The position numbers and the translations under genes are program-made. Shown here piece by piece: positions 25,812 through 36,058 of a DNA stretch of 64,000 nucleotides. Under the pieces are notes generated by a model. The model made no database searches, had not been told where the DNA came from, and worked only from the letters and a program-made list of their open reading frames with translations. The stretch's first letter is position 1; each line of letters opens with the position of its first letter. This stretch comes from Candidatus Villigracilaceae bacterium (GTDB lineage Bacteria; Chloroflexota; Anaerolineae; Anaerolineales; Villigracilaceae), in contig JAPKMP010000005.1 in NCBI GenBank assembly GCA_026645935.1, positions 124,001 to 188,000 on the forward strand. Reading direction: 5' to 3'.

Positions 25812-26732
25812 TTGTTCGAAATATTATTTCTCGGCACATCGGCATCCGCGCCGTCGGCGAATCGCGGGCTTTCCTCTCATATCGTCTCTCATAACGAATA
25901 CCGTTTTTTGGTGGATTGCGGCGAAGGGACGCAGAGACAAATCCTGCAATCGGGCAAAGGATTCAAGCGGCTGACGCGCGCGCTCATCACGCATGGGCAT
26001 CTCGATCACATCCTCGGCTTGGGCGGGCTACTTTCCACCTTCATGCGCTGGGAAGCCATCGAAGAATTCGAGATCTATGCCAGCCGCGGCACATTGGAGC
26101 GCGTGCGGACTCTTCTATATGACGTCGTCCTGCGCGGAAAGAAAACGCCGATGCCGCTCCGTCTGGTGGAGATTCAGCCCGGGGTCATCTTCGAAGCGGA
26201 GGACTTCACGGTGACAGCTTTCCCGGTCACTCACCGCGGCGCAGACAGTCTTGGTTATGTTTTCGAAGAAAAAGCAAGGCGCCCCTTCCTTGCCGAAAAG
26301 GCGGATGCGCTGGGTGTGCCGTTCGGTCCGGAACGGAAGGCATTGGTCACGGGCGAAACGATCCAATTGCCTGACGGCAAACGCATCACGCCGGACGATG
26401 TGCTTGGGGATTTGGAAAAGGGAGCGAAACTCGTCATCGTAGGCGATACGGGCCGCATCGATAACCTGATCGAAATCTGCAAAGACGCAGACATGGTGGT
26501 GATCGAATCGACCTATCTTGATGAGGAGGAAGAGATGGCGGAGCAGTTCTCGCATCTCACCGCCAAAATGGGCGCGGAACTCGCCAAAAACGCAGGGGTT
26601 AAGAGGCTAATCCTTACGCATATTTCGCGGCGGTATCGCGGAAAAGACGTACTCGCCGAAGCGCAGACGATCTTCCAAAACACCGCGGTGGCGCGCGATT
26701 TCGATACTTATGTGATAAAGAAAGAAATTTAG
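25812..26732 (+). CDS. rnz: Ribonuclease Z (tRNA 3'-processing endonuclease)
   Basis: This enzyme trims the 3' trailer of tRNA precursors. The 306-residue protein starts at TTG 25812 with AGGA 7 nt upstream, and its N-terminus FEILFLGTSASAPSANRGLSS is typical. The metallo-beta-lactamase zinc motif is HGHLDH (H61, H63, D65, H66); VTHRGADSLGYVFEE and GDTGRIDN supply further ligand regions, and LILTHISRRY is near the C-terminus. The length fits the short bacterial form. A perfect 8-bp inverted repeat (AAGTTAAG/CTTAACTT, 25730-25759) lies in its upstream region. pfkA follows after 1 nt, so the two are coupled. Confidence 0.93.
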   Translation: MFEILFLGTSASAPSANRGLSSHIVSHNEYRFLVDCGEGTQRQILQSGKGFKRLTRALITHGHLDHILGLGGLLSTFMRWEAIEEFEIYASRGTLERVRTLLYDVVLRGKKTPMPLRLVEIQPGVIFEAEDFTVTAFPVTHRGADSLGYVFEEKARRPFLAEKADALGVPFGPERKALVTGETIQLPDGKRITPDDVLGDLEKGAKLVIVGDTGRIDNLIEICKDADMVVIESTYLDEEEEMAEQFSHLTAKMGAELAKNAGVKRLILTHISRRYRGKDVLAEAQTIFQNTAVARDFDTYVIKKEI

Positions 26733-26733
26733 A

Positions 26734-27708
26734 ATGTCTGATAAATTTACGATAGGGGTGCTCACTTCCGGAGGCGATGCCCCCGGGATGAACGCGACGA
26801 TCCGCGCTGTGGTGCGGACAGCGCAGGCGAATAATATGAACGTGCTCGGTGTGATGCACGGCTATGAAGGTCTGGTCAATGGTGAGTATCGTCCGCTGGG
26901 TGTGCGCGACGTCGGCGGGATTCTTCAGCGCGGCGGGACGGTATTGCTGACAAGCCGCAGCAAACGCTTTCAGGAACCCGCCGGTCAACGCGACGCGATC
27001 CGCAAGATGAACGAAGCGGGCATGGATGCGCTCATCGTCATCGGCGGCGAAGGGTCGATGAACGGAGCGAACGCTCTCTCGAAACAAGGCATACAGGTGA
27101 TCGGCATCCCCGCCAGCATCGACAACGATATTTGGGGAACGAACATCGCCATCGGCACGGATACCGCCATGAACACCATCATGGATGCGGTGGACAAACT
27201 GCGCGACACGGCTTCGTCGCATCAGCGCGCGTTCCTCATCGAGACGATGGGACGCAACAGCGGTTATCTCGCCGTGATGGCGGGTATCATCTGCGGCGCG
27301 GAGATCGTCCTGATTCCCGAAACGCCGGTCTTGCGGGATGAGGTCGCGGTGACCGTGGAGGAGGCCTACAAACGCGGAAAGACACACGCCATCATTATCA
27401 ACGCCGAGGGGTCGGGCATCCGCACCATGGACCTGGCGCAGATGATCGACGACATGGACCTTGGTTTCAAGACCCGCATGACCATTTTAGGTCACATCCA
27501 GCGCGGCGGCTCGCCGTCGGCATATGACCGGCTGCTCGCTTCGCGCATGGGAGTCAAAGCTGTGGAGGCGCTTGTGGAAGGCACGCACGGCGTAATGACC
27601 GGACTCAAAGGCAAAGGGATAGATTTCATCCCGTTGGAGGATGTGATCAGCAACAAGCGAAACGTGAATATGGAGTACTACCATATGGTGAAGGTACTGG
27701 CGCGGTAA
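26734..27708 (+). CDS. pfkA: 6-phosphofructokinase
   Basis: This enzyme phosphorylates fructose 6-phosphate to the 1,6-bisphosphate in glycolysis. The 324-residue protein has the family start (TSGGDAPGMNATIRA, about 11-25), PASIDNDIWGT with the catalytic Asp (D130 region) and MGRNSGYLAVMAG. The motif usually written GGDGS is GGEGS here (E106), a conservative change at the Mg-ATP-contacting Asp. The residue after it is Gly rather than Asp and the PASIDND loop has no Lys, which favours ATP over pyrophosphate as phosphoryl donor. It starts 1 nt after rnz. The last coding bases lead into a hairpin terminator. Confidence 0.92.
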   Translation: MSDKFTIGVLTSGGDAPGMNATIRAVVRTAQANNMNVLGVMHGYEGLVNGEYRPLGVRDVGGILQRGGTVLLTSRSKRFQEPAGQRDAIRKMNEAGMDALIVIGGEGSMNGANALSKQGIQVIGIPASIDNDIWGTNIAIGTDTAMNTIMDAVDKLRDTASSHQRAFLIETMGRNSGYLAVMAGIICGAEIVLIPETPVLRDEVAVTVEEAYKRGKTHAIIINAEGSGIRTMDLAQMIDDMDLGFKTRMTILGHIQRGGSPSAYDRLLASRMGVKAVEALVEGTHGVMTGLKGKGIDFIPLEDVISNKRNVNMEYYHMVKVLAR

Positions 27709-27727
27709 AAGACGTCCGGTAAACAGA

Positions 27728-27762
27728 AACGGCGGCGATGTCATATCAGCCGCCGTTGAGTT
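27728..27762 (+). terminator. Probable terminator after pfkA
   Basis: AACGGCGGC (27728-27736) pairs perfectly with GCCGCCGTT (27749-27757). It is followed by GAGTTTTA, a modest T-tract. Confidence 0.65.
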
Positions 27763-27861
27763 TTATAAAAGCTTTTCCTTTCTCTTTTGTGACGAGCGGC
27801 GGGAACTGCATAACCACTTTTTACTCGAACTATTTTGCCGGCTCATCTGTTCTCCAGAAAT

Positions 27862-29364
27862 TCAGCCTCCCAAATAATCCAATGACGATGGATCGGGCGC
27901 AGGCAGGAGGATGGTCTGCCCAGGCAGGAGTTGATCGGTCATATTCAATTGATTCGCACCTGCGAGAGCTTCAGGAGGTATCTTCCAGTCGAACGCGATG
28001 GTTTCGACGGTTTCGCCCGTCCGCACCGTATATTCACGGGCTTGCCCTTCAAGATGATAGGTTTGCCATTTCCATCGGAAGACATCGAAGCCCATCACGC
28101 CGGTGCGCCCGTTTTCGTAACTATTCCATTCCTTGTTGATCACACCATTGATGAGATCGCCGGGAGTGTACAGGGTGATTTCGCTGATAAAACAATCGTA
28201 AGTGGGTAGATTCTGGATCATATTGCTTATGCTGATCCGGGCATTGTTCTCATCCACGCCTGCCACCAGGAAGATGTGGTCGAAGCGTTCGTCTCCGCTC
28301 TGGTAGAGCGTCGAATACGAATAAAGGATATCTCCCGTATACAGGTTCCCATTGCTGGCGAAATCGTAACCGGGCATGGGCGTATCGGTATGGAATACGT
28401 CGTAGGTTTCAGGGTCAAAGCCAAGCCAGGGGCGTCCGTTCCATTTCGGGTTGGCTGCGGTGAAGATGGAGGCGTTCGCATACCAGTCCCCGATGCGGTA
28501 GGGGAAGCTGTTCGAATCCTTCATGATCGTCCACGCGAGGGGTCCGCACATGGATGAGGCATCCCAGAATCCAATCTCTTCCTGAGAGATCCGGTTCGCT
28601 TCCTGGCAATTGGAGGCAAGATATTGCCGCCCGGCGGCGAGGTAATCGGGGAAACGCCAGTCAAAGTCGAACATCTCTTGAAGGGTTTCATTGCTGACAT
28701 ATCCCTGGTCGATGACCCAATGGCAGGGTAGTTTTTTGAGAATGGGAACGATCGTTTCATCCTGGGGGTTGCCGCCTTTTTGCCAGTAGGCGGTCACATA
28801 CTCAGCCCATGAAGACTCGAGCACTCCCGGCACCATGGGGACCGCAAGCAGGCGCAAACCGTTTACATTCTTTCTGAGCCAGACCGCAAAGCCGTTTGTC
28901 AGGAATGTGGTGACAAGCCGGTCCGCCCGGTAAGTGAGCGGATACTGGTACATTTCGATCCTGAATTCGTAAACGAACGGGTCGTCTGTTACGTTCAACA
29001 TTGTGCCAAGCGGACCGTTCCAGATATAGTTTTCACGAAGGTCTTTCAGGGTGATCTCATTGCCAAGGTCTGCCTGGACTTTTGCAAGCAATTCATCAGG
29101 AGTCAGGTTGGGCGCAGAAGGGGAACATCCCGCCGGGTTTCCGAAAGCATAGATGTGTAATTCGGTCTCGTCTTCGAGGAACGAGGCGGACGTGTTTTCT
29201 TCCACAGAATTCGTGAAGGGCGATTCCGTTCGAGTGTCGATCCTCTGATCGGCGACTAAAATGACTTCATCCACTAAGGTGGAATTTTTCGCCGAGTTCG
29301 TAAATAAATCGAACGAACCCAGGAGCAGGCTCAGTAAAATGACCGAGAGTGATAGGATTTTCAT
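27862..29364 (-). CDS. Secreted cysteine-peptidase-like protein with C-terminal LysM
   Basis: The 500-residue protein starts with a signal peptide (MKILSLSVILLSLLLGS). A large extracytoplasmic part follows. Around residues 265-275 is SSMCGPLAWTI, like the Cys motif of C39/papain-like peptidases, and about 95 residues later FDHIFLVAGVDE could hold the catalytic His, followed by Asn in SISNMIQN. The last 60 residues (YTVRTGETVETIAFDWKIPPEALAGANQL ... LLPGQTILLP) form a LysM domain that would bind peptidoglycan or related glycans. GAGGAA precedes the ATG. The long leader contains two cyclic-di-GMP riboswitches, so expression should respond to that second messenger. A role in wall or matrix remodelling is inferred. 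Confidence 0.8.
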   Translation of the reverse strand: MKILSLSVILLSLLLGSFDLFTNSAKNSTLVDEVILVADQRIDTRTESPFTNSVEENTSASFLEDETELHIYAFGNPAGCSPSAPNLTPDELLAKVQADLGNEITLKDLRENYIWNGPLGTMLNVTDDPFVYEFRIEMYQYPLTYRADRLVTTFLTNGFAVWLRKNVNGLRLLAVPMVPGVLESSWAEYVTAYWQKGGNPQDETIVPILKKLPCHWVIDQGYVSNETLQEMFDFDWRFPDYLAAGRQYLASNCQEANRISQEEIGFWDASSMCGPLAWTIMKDSNSFPYRIGDWYANASIFTAANPKWNGRPWLGFDPETYDVFHTDTPMPGYDFASNGNLYTGDILYSYSTLYQSGDERFDHIFLVAGVDENNARISISNMIQNLPTYDCFISEITLYTPGDLINGVINKEWNSYENGRTGVMGFDVFRWKWQTYHLEGQAREYTVRTGETVETIAFDWKIPPEALAGANQLNMTDQLLPGQTILLPAPDPSSLDYLGG

Positions 29365-29473
29365 GGCATTCCTCTTTCAACAAATAAAAGTTTCCAACAG
29401 CGGGTCCCCAGGTACTTTTGTCTGGAATGCCAGATGCGCGAAGAGAATCGTGGTTTGCGCAATCCGTTCATTT

Positions 29474-29572
29474 GACTTTCGGTAACCTGGCAATCATTGG
29501 CATGTTTCATGCCTTTAGACCCATGGCTTTGCGTCCCTGCCTTTCAGCAGGTTTGCCGTTATCGTGTGTCTC
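29474..29572 (-). ncRNA. Cyclic-di-GMP-I (GEMM) riboswitch, gene-proximal copy
   Basis: Read on the minus strand the segment has the conserved GEMM blocks in order: GGCAAACC, a GAAA-type loop (CTGAAAGG), GGGACGCAAAGCC, GGGTCTAAAG and a terminal GGTTACCG. CGATAAC at the 5' side can pair with GTTACCG at the 3' side as P1, with one mismatch. The base equivalent to G20 of the Vibrio Vc2 aptamer is G, which favours cyclic-di-GMP over the cGAMP variant. It ends about 110 nt before the start of the peptidase/LysM gene. Confidence 0.9.
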
Positions 29573-29590
29573 TTCGTAAGGTGCGGTTAA

Positions 29591-29622
29591 CAATAAAAGG
29601 CTTGGACACTATGCCAAGCCTT
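29591..29622 (-). terminator. Terminator-like hairpin between the tandem riboswitches
   Basis: On the minus strand AAGGCTTGG (29622-29614) pairs perfectly with CCAAGCCTT (29605-29597) across 8 nt, followed by TTATTG. It lies 3' of the distal aptamer and 5' of the proximal one, the place for an expression platform of the distal switch. Confidence 0.7.
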
Positions 29623-29685
29623 AAGTTCTCCGTTGAGAGACGGTTCGAATCATGCGACAGGATGCACCTGCCCAAGAGATTCGGT

Positions 29686-29783
29686 GACGTTCGGCGGCTT
29701 GGCGATCATAGGCATTTGCATGCCTTTAGACCCATAGCTTTGCGTCCCCGCCTTTCGGCGGGTTTGCCATTATCGGTGTCTTG
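29686..29783 (-). ncRNA. Cyclic-di-GMP-I (GEMM) riboswitch, distal copy
   Basis: On the minus strand the blocks are GGCAAACC, CCGAAAGG loop, GGGGACGCAAAGC, GGGTCTAAAG and a P3-like AGGCATGCAAATGCCT. The Vc2-G20 equivalent is again G. The outer P1 pairing is weaker than in the proximal copy, so its affinity may differ. It is transcribed first, about 300 nt upstream of the peptidase/LysM start codon. Confidence 0.88.
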
Positions 29784-30038
29784 ATAATGTTATTGAAATA
29801 GCCGTTCCCCAAATTTGCGTGCAAACCTATTCTACGCCAGTTTCGCGCCAGGCGACCTAACAGACTGCTTACAGTCTAGCCTCTCCTGTGCAGACTGTGA
29901 AATCGGATTCCTTTAAATATTTTTTCTTTTGACAATCGAATGCCGGGGAACAATCTGACCTGGGTCTTTCGGAGTAAAATACACGAACCTCCGAGTTCTT
30001 ATAGAACTTGAAGGTCCCATCAAATAGGAGCCTTGCCC

Positions 30039-31562
30039 ATGCCCATTACCCTCGACGGATCATCCCTCACCATTGAAAAACTTGTTGCAATTGCACGAGA
30101 TAATGAAAAGGTAGAACTTGCCCCCGAAGCATTGGAACGCATAAAAGTCTGCCGCGCCATGCTGGAGGAGAAACTCGCCAACAAAGAGATCATGTACGGC
30201 ACGAACACAGGCATCGGTGAGTTCTCAGAGACGATGCTCAACGATGAGCAGGTGAAGGAATTTCAGAAATATCTTATCTACAACCACGCCGCAGGCATCG
30301 GCGAACCCGCGCCAATAGAACATGTCCGTGCGGCGCTGGCAGGGCGCATCAACGTCCATGCACATGGCAATTCCGGTTGCAGGCCCGAGATTACACTGAC
30401 ACTGGTGGAGATGTTGAACAAAGGCGTCACACCGGTTGTTTGTCAAAAGGGATCAGTAGGCGCGAGCGGCGACCTCGCGCCGATGGCGCAAGCCGCGCTC
30501 CTGCTCATGGGCGAAGGAGAAGCCTTTTTCGAAGGCGAACGACTCGCAGGTCACGAAGCGATGCGGCGGGCTGGGATCGAAGCCCCAGGCTTGCAGGCGC
30601 GAGACGGTCTGGCCGCCATCAACGGCTCCAACCTGCTGACCGCCATGTCTGCGTTGCACATCTACGATATGGAACGTCTGCTCAAGCAGGCGGAGATCGC
30701 GGCGGCGATGTCCATCGAGGCGCTGCTCGGCAACCTCAAACCGTACAACACGAAGTTACATGAACTGCGCGGTTTCAACGGCGCAGTCACTTCTGCGAAA
30801 AATATCATGAAGGTCATCGAAGGCTCCGACCTGACCACGGGCAAAATGAAGACCAAAGTGCAGGATGCCTATTCGATGCGTTCCACTCCTCAGGTCATCG
30901 GCGCGGCGCGGGATGCGATTTCCTACGCAAGGTCACAAGTTGAAATTGAGTTGAACGGCGTGGGAGATAATCCCATCTTCGTGCCCGAGATGAAGCTGAC
31001 TCTCACGGGCGCAAACTTTCAAGGTTCCCCCGTTTCACTGCCGATGGATATGGCGGGCGCGGCGATCACGATGATGTGTGTGCTCTCGGAGCGGCGCATG
31101 AACCGGCTGACGAACCCGGCTCTTTCTCAGGGGCTGCCGGATTTCCTCGCCCATGAGCCTGGTTTCTACTCCGGGATGATGCTCAGCCAATACACCGCCG
31201 ATCACTTGATCGTCGAACAACGGATTTTATCCACACCCGCATCGATTCAATCCATCCCCGCCGCCGCGGACCAGGAGGACTTCGTCTCGATGGGCATGAA
31301 CACCGCCATTAAGAACGGACAGATACTCGATAACGCGTATGGCGTCATCGGCATCGAATTTATGGCGGCGGCGCAGGCGTTGGATTTCCGTGAATTTACA
31401 CCTGGTAAAGGTTCACTCAAAGCGCGCGAGGTGATTCGCAAGTATGTTGAGCATTTGCACGTGGATCGTCCGCTGTACAACGACCACAATGCGATGAAGG
31501 AGTTGGTGAAACGCGGGGAGATATTGGATGAAGTGGAAAAGACGGTGGGCAGGTTGGGATGA
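30039..31562 (+). CDS. hutH: Histidine ammonia-lyase (aromatic ammonia-lyase family)
   Basis: This enzyme would eliminate ammonia from histidine to give urocanate. From ATG 30039 (AGGAG 8 nt upstream) the protein has 507 residues. The MIO cofactor triad is A142-S143-G144 in VGASGDLAPMA. The catalytic Tyr is Y53 (YGTNTGIGEF) and His is H83 (NHAAGIGE), at the same numbers as in Pseudomonas putida HutH. KVQDAYSMRSTPQV matches the HutH block QDPYSLRCQPQ with Pro changed to Ala. Other ammonia-lyases (tyrosine or phenylalanine) share the fold, but H83 favours histidine. No other hut gene is nearby, so the pathway context is missing. ORF-track start TTG 30033 is too close to the SD. Confidence 0.82.
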   Translation: MPITLDGSSLTIEKLVAIARDNEKVELAPEALERIKVCRAMLEEKLANKEIMYGTNTGIGEFSETMLNDEQVKEFQKYLIYNHAAGIGEPAPIEHVRAALAGRINVHAHGNSGCRPEITLTLVEMLNKGVTPVVCQKGSVGASGDLAPMAQAALLLMGEGEAFFEGERLAGHEAMRRAGIEAPGLQARDGLAAINGSNLLTAMSALHIYDMERLLKQAEIAAAMSIEALLGNLKPYNTKLHELRGFNGAVTSAKNIMKVIEGSDLTTGKMKTKVQDAYSMRSTPQVIGAARDAISYARSQVEIELNGVGDNPIFVPEMKLTLTGANFQGSPVSLPMDMAGAAITMMCVLSERRMNRLTNPALSQGLPDFLAHEPGFYSGMMLSQYTADHLIVEQRILSTPASIQSIPAAADQEDFVSMGMNTAIKNGQILDNAYGVIGIEFMAAAQALDFREFTPGKGSLKAREVIRKYVEHLHVDRPLYNDHNAMKELVKRGEILDEVEKTVGRLG

Positions 31563-31619
31563 ATAAATCGCGAACTGCCGGAGTTCATCCTTTCGCAGGC
31601 GGTTCTTCCTGAAGCCTCA

Positions 31620-34600
31620 TCATGGATTTAGTTCCGGCATTTCATCCAACATGCGCATGAATTCATCCACCACCCGCGGGTCGAAATATTTGCCCGATTG
31701 CTCGAGAATGTGTTCGCGGGTGCGTTCCACAGACCATTTTTCCCGGTAGGGACGATCCGAACGCAAGGCATCCCAGACGTCCACGACAGCGAAGAGGCGC
31801 GCAGCGAGGGGAATCTGTTCTGCCTTCAACTTGCGCGGATATCCGCTTCCATCCCACTTTTCATGATGAGCGAAGGGAATATCCAGCGCAGGATGCAAAT
31901 AGTTGATGGGCAGCAGCATTTCATAAGCATATCTTGGATGCTGGCGCATGACCTCCCATTCTTCGTCGGTCAACTTGGCGGGTTTGAGAAGGATGCTGTC
32001 GGGAACGCCCAGTTTGCCGATGTCGTGCAGTAAGGCGCCGCGCCGTATGTGGACCAGTTCGCGCGCATCGACGCCCATTCGTTCCGCCAATCGCGTGGTG
32101 AGTTCGGTCACCCGCTGCGTGTGTCCCTCCGTCTCCTTGTCGCGCAGGTCCATTGCGCGCGACCAACCGGCGATCGTGGCATCGTACGCCATGGCAAGTT
32201 CCTGGTTTGAACGCTGCATGCTTTCGAATAGCTCTGCGTTATCCACTGCAATGGCTGCCTGCCCGCCGAGTGTCTCCAGATAATTCATCCAGTCCGGGTC
32301 GGGGTGCAGAGGCGTGCGGTTGAAAATCTCCAGCACTCCTTTCAGCGCTCCTTTGGCAAGCAGGGGCACCCCGAAGTATTCCACAAACCCCTCTCCTTTA
32401 AGCAGGGGTGATCGTATAAATTCATCTTCCATCGCCCGCAAGTTGGGGATATGTAATATTTTCTGCTGCAAACCAACCTTCCCAGCCAGACCCTGCCCCA
32501 ACTTCAGGCGCGATCGCCGGATATTTGTTGTACGAAAACCTTTCCCTGCGACATATTCCAATGACATGCCAACCGGATTTATCAAGAGCACGTCGGCGGC
32601 GTCCACCTCCAATTGCGAGACGACTTCCTTCAACAATACCTCCAGCGAGAGACGCATGTCGAAGCTCGAACCGATGGTGCGGTCGATATCGTTCAAGGCC
32701 GTGATGCGTCTGAGTTGCACCTCCACCTTCGATTCGGCCTGTTTGCGCAGGAGGATGGCGGTCATCTGGCGGCTGATGGGAAGCATGCGCTGCAGGTCTT
32801 CCTCGGTAAACCGCTTGGCGCTCGAAAAATCCATCAGCCCGATGGTCTGGCCCGAGGTGACCAACGGAATGGTTATGGTCGAGCGAATGTTCAACAGGTG
32901 GAAGATGCGTGGAATGATGGCGCGGATGGGAGCGCGCAGCACATTCGGAAGGAAGGTTGTCTCGGTGAATTCGAGCATCCATCTTTGGATCTCCGATGGG
33001 TCGTCAGTAACAATACCTTCGGTATGGGAAAGCACATACTGGGTGTAGCTTCCCTCGCGGATCGGCAGGCGGATCTTTGGAATCGAAACACCGATGAAAT
33101 CCTCGATCTTCTGCCTGGTCTCGCTGGACAGCGTTTCGTTTTGCATATCAAGGTACTCCCCATCCGGCGTGATCAGGTAAATCGCGATATCCTCGCAATC
33201 GAACATGCTGAAGGCTTGCTGTGTAAAGAGGTTCGTAATGGTTTCGACCGATTCACCGCGGTTGGCGGCTTCGTTCAGGGTGGTGATAAGGGTCAGGTCC
33301 TGGGTGCGCCGGCGGATTTCCAGTTCCGCCTGTTTGCGCTCGGTGATGTCCTGAACCTGGCTGATGAAATACAGCGGTTCGCCATCCAAACCCCGCACGA
33401 GCGAAACGCTGAGCAATACCCAAACGGTATGTCCCATCTTATGGAAGTACCTTTTCTCCATCTGGTACGTCTGGGTCTCTCCTACCAGCGTCCGGCGCAC
33501 GTAATCGAGATCGGTTTCCAGGTCGTCGGGATGCGTGATGTCCTGGAAGGTTTTGACCAGCAATTCGTTCGCGGGGTAGCCGACAATATCGCACATGGCG
33601 CGGTTGACTCGCAGCCAGCGTCCCTCAGGCGAAACGAGCGCCATGCCGATAGATGCATACTCGAAGGCGCTGTAGAAACGTTGTTCGCTCTCTTGCAGCG
33701 CATCCTCCGCCTGTTTACGGTGGGTAATGTCGTTGATCACCGCAAGGAAGGCGCGCTCTTTCCCGGTTTCGACCAATTGCAAATGGACGTCCGCCGGATA
33801 TAAACTTCCGTCGGCGCGGCGGTGGGCGGTTTCAAAGTTGAGGATGGGCTTCTCACCCCGAAGCAGTGGTGCGATCGTTTCACGGAAAGACGCCTCGGTA
33901 AACTCCGGTTTAAGGTCGACCGGTGTTATCTTCTTCAAGTCCTCGAGAGAATATCCCAGGTTGAGAAGCGCGCCGCTGTTGGCATATTCGAACCTCAGGC
34001 TGTCCGGGTCGAAGATATATATTTCGTTCAGGCTGGCTTCCAGCACATTCGACAGCCGCCCGCGCGCCATCTCCGCCTGTTTGCGCTTGGTGACGTCCAT
34101 GGTGGTGAAGATGATCCGCGAATAGTCCTGTTCGTGGCCCGTGAAAACCGTCCAAGCCATGTTGACATCGATGAACCTGCCTGCCATCGTTTTATCGCGT
34201 CCCTCCCATGAGCTTGCAGTCTTGCCCTCCGAAATGGCCACCAGATAACCATAACTTGTGGATGATTCCTCCGAGCCCAGCGAGTGTACGATGAAGCGGA
34301 TCAAATCCTCCTTGTTTTCCGCATCGTACATCTCGAGGGCGGCTTTGTTCAGATCCAAAATCCGGGTCATCCGCCCGAAGCGAAGCACTTCCTGCGGGTG
34401 CGATTTGAAATAGTGTTGGAAATCGGTGATTCCCTCTTCTTTCAATTTGTCGATATTTACCTTTATTTGAGAGAAATCCTCCTCCCAGACAGCGATCGGG
34501 ACGTCCTCGAACAGGACGCGATAGCGCTGCTCCGATTCCAACAAAGCCTTCTCTGCGTGTTTACGTTCGGTGATGTCCAAGGTCGTCACGATCACCCGGG

Positions 34601-35858
34601 AATAGTCCTTTTCATGGCCGGGGAAAACCGACCAACTCAGATTGATCTGGATCGGCCTGCCGGTCAGGGTTTCATCGTAGCCCTCCCAACTTCGGCTTGT
34701 CCTGCCTTCCCCGATTGCGACCAGGTCTTCGGGAGCATTCTCCAATTCGCCTTTGCTGTTGGTCTGACGTGTAAGGTTGAGCAACTCCTCCCTGCTGTTC
34801 GCTTCGAACATTTTCACGGCCGTGTTGTTCACGTCTATGACGCGGATCATCTGCTCACAGCGAATCACTTCTTCAGGATGGGAGGCGAAATAGCCGCGCA
34901 GGTCAGTGACGCCCTGTTCCTTCAAAGAATCCAGATACTCCTTCACCTCCGAAAAATCCTCCTCCCAAATGGCGATCGGGACATCCTCGAACAGGGCACG
35001 GAAACGCGTCTCGCTCGTCCGCAGGGATTCATTCACTTCCAACCGCTCGGTGATATCGCGCAATATGGCGGTGTAGATTTTCCTGCCGCCAACCTCCGCC
35101 TGTGAGATGGATATTTCCGCAGGAAATTCCACGCCGTCGGATCGCATGCAGGTAAGCTGTCCAAGCTTCCCCATCGCGCGCCGGGTCTGATTGGTCTGCC
35201 CAAAGACATGGATATGCCTCCGATGCGCCTCGCGGAATCTTTCCGGAATGAACCGGTCCAGCGGCTGACCCATCGCCTCGACCGCCGGGCAGCCGAACAT
35301 CAATTCCGCAGCCGGGTTGAAGAGGATGATGCGCTGGTCTTCATCCAGCGAGAGGATGGCGTCCATTGCCGTCTCCACCAGGCTGGAAATTTGAGCCTGG
35401 CTCTCGCGCAGTTTTTCATCCGTCCGCTTGCGTTCAGTGACATCGCGGCTGATGCAGATGAACCCGATGGGGTTCCCCGCCTCGTTTCGGACCACCGAAA
35501 CCGAAGACCAGACCCAGATGCGCACCCCGTCTTTGCGGACCCTTGTCACTTCGCCCGACCATTTTCCCATCCGCCGCGCTATGGTCAACGGATTGCTTTT
35601 TCCATTTACGGTTGGCTTGGTCTTAAGGAGTCTATTGAAGTTCTTCCCAACCGCCTCTTCCGCCTTCCAGCCAAAGGTATGCTCAGCCGCCGCATTCCAA
35701 CCAATGATGGTAAAACGGTTATTCAAGGCGATCATCGCATCGGGGATGTGATGTGCCATATTAACAATAAAAGTGGAATGGTCTCCGTGAGATGCCAAAT
35801 CCTTTTTAAAGCTTCTCGCCGGTTTCACGCTGGTCTTGATCTTCGATCTCGCGTTCAT
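31620..35858 (-). CDS. Multi-PAS/GAF sensor with HD-GYP cyclic-di-GMP phosphodiesterase domain
   Basis: The 1412-residue cytoplasmic protein has no clear membrane segment. From the N-terminus I read six PAS domains (about 30-145, 150-275, 285-415, 425-560, 570-690, 695-820), two GAF domains (about 840-1015 and 1040-1185) and a C-terminal HD-GYP domain (about 1215-1400). PAS3 and PAS4 are close duplicates (both start with [14 protein letters not shown]). The HD-GYP motifs are intact: [12 protein letters not shown], then [11 protein letters not shown]. The enzyme would hydrolyse cyclic-di-GMP in response to signals read by the PAS and GAF modules. It is convergent with hutH and about 2 kb from the tandem cyclic-di-GMP riboswitches. 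Confidence 0.93.
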   Translation of the reverse strand: MNARSKIKTSVKPARSFKKDLASHGDHSTFIVNMAHHIPDAMIALNNRFTIIGWNAAAEHTFGWKAEEAVGKNFNRLLKTKPTVNGKSNPLTIARRMGKWSGEVTRVRKDGVRIWVWSSVSVVRNEAGNPIGFICISRDVTERKRTDEKLRESQAQISSLVETAMDAILSLDEDQRIILFNPAAELMFGCPAVEAMGQPLDRFIPERFREAHRRHIHVFGQTNQTRRAMGKLGQLTCMRSDGVEFPAEISISQAEVGGRKIYTAILRDITERLEVNESLRTSETRFRALFEDVPIAIWEEDFSEVKEYLDSLKEQGVTDLRGYFASHPEEVIRCEQMIRVIDVNNTAVKMFEANSREELLNLTRQTNSKGELENAPEDLVAIGEGRTSRSWEGYDETLTGRPIQINLSWSVFPGHEKDYSRVIVTTLDITERKHAEKALLESEQRYRVLFEDVPIAVWEEDFSQIKVNIDKLKEEGITDFQHYFKSHPQEVLRFGRMTRILDLNKAALEMYDAENKEDLIRFIVHSLGSEESSTSYGYLVAISEGKTASSWEGRDKTMAGRFIDVNMAWTVFTGHEQDYSRIIFTTMDVTKRKQAEMARGRLSNVLEASLNEIYIFDPDSLRFEYANSGALLNLGYSLEDLKKITPVDLKPEFTEASFRETIAPLLRGEKPILNFETAHRRADGSLYPADVHLQLVETGKERAFLAVINDITHRKQAEDALQESEQRFYSAFEYASIGMALVSPEGRWLRVNRAMCDIVGYPANELLVKTFQDITHPDDLETDLDYVRRTLVGETQTYQMEKRYFHKMGHTVWVLLSVSLVRGLDGEPLYFISQVQDITERKQAELEIRRRTQDLTLITTLNEAANRGESVETITNLFTQQAFSMFDCEDIAIYLITPDGEYLDMQNETLSSETRQKIEDFIGVSIPKIRLPIREGSYTQYVLSHTEGIVTDDPSEIQRWMLEFTETTFLPNVLRAPIRAIIPRIFHLLNIRSTITIPLVTSGQTIGLMDFSSAKRFTEEDLQRMLPISRQMTAILLRKQAESKVEVQLRRITALNDIDRTIGSSFDMRLSLEVLLKEVVSQLEVDAADVLLINPVGMSLEYVAGKGFRTTNIRRSRLKLGQGLAGKVGLQQKILHIPNLRAMEDEFIRSPLLKGEGFVEYFGVPLLAKGALKGVLEIFNRTPLHPDPDWMNYLETLGGQAAIAVDNAELFESMQRSNQELAMAYDATIAGWSRAMDLRDKETEGHTQRVTELTTRLAERMGVDARELVHIRRGALLHDIGKLGVPDSILLKPAKLTDEEWEVMRQHPRYAYEMLLPINYLHPALDIPFAHHEKWDGSGYPRKLKAEQIPLAARLFAVVDVWDALRSDRPYREKWSVERTREHILEQSGKYFDPRVVDEFMRMLDEMPELNP

Positions 35859-36058
35859 TGATGCCTCGCAACATTTCAGTAATTTTCCCCCGGGGATATA
35901 AGGAAAGCATCATAAATATAACCCCCCCGCACGCTCACCGTCATTACAATTCCCTAACATCCAACCGATGTGAGCGCTTTATTTCACAATAGGCATTCGT
36001 AACATTTGTGGTCCGGTTCTGAATATGTTTTTGCGTTACAAAAATTCCCCAAATCCGA

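Noticed and set aside
26734-27708. Pyrophosphate-dependent phosphofructokinase
   Set aside because: The GGDDS and KTIDND signatures of that type are absent; Gly and Ala/Ser occupy these positions.
29636-29660. tRNA T-loop-like GGTTCGAATC between the riboswitches
   Set aside because: The flanking bases do not form a T-stem and no acceptor, D or anticodon arm can be drawn.
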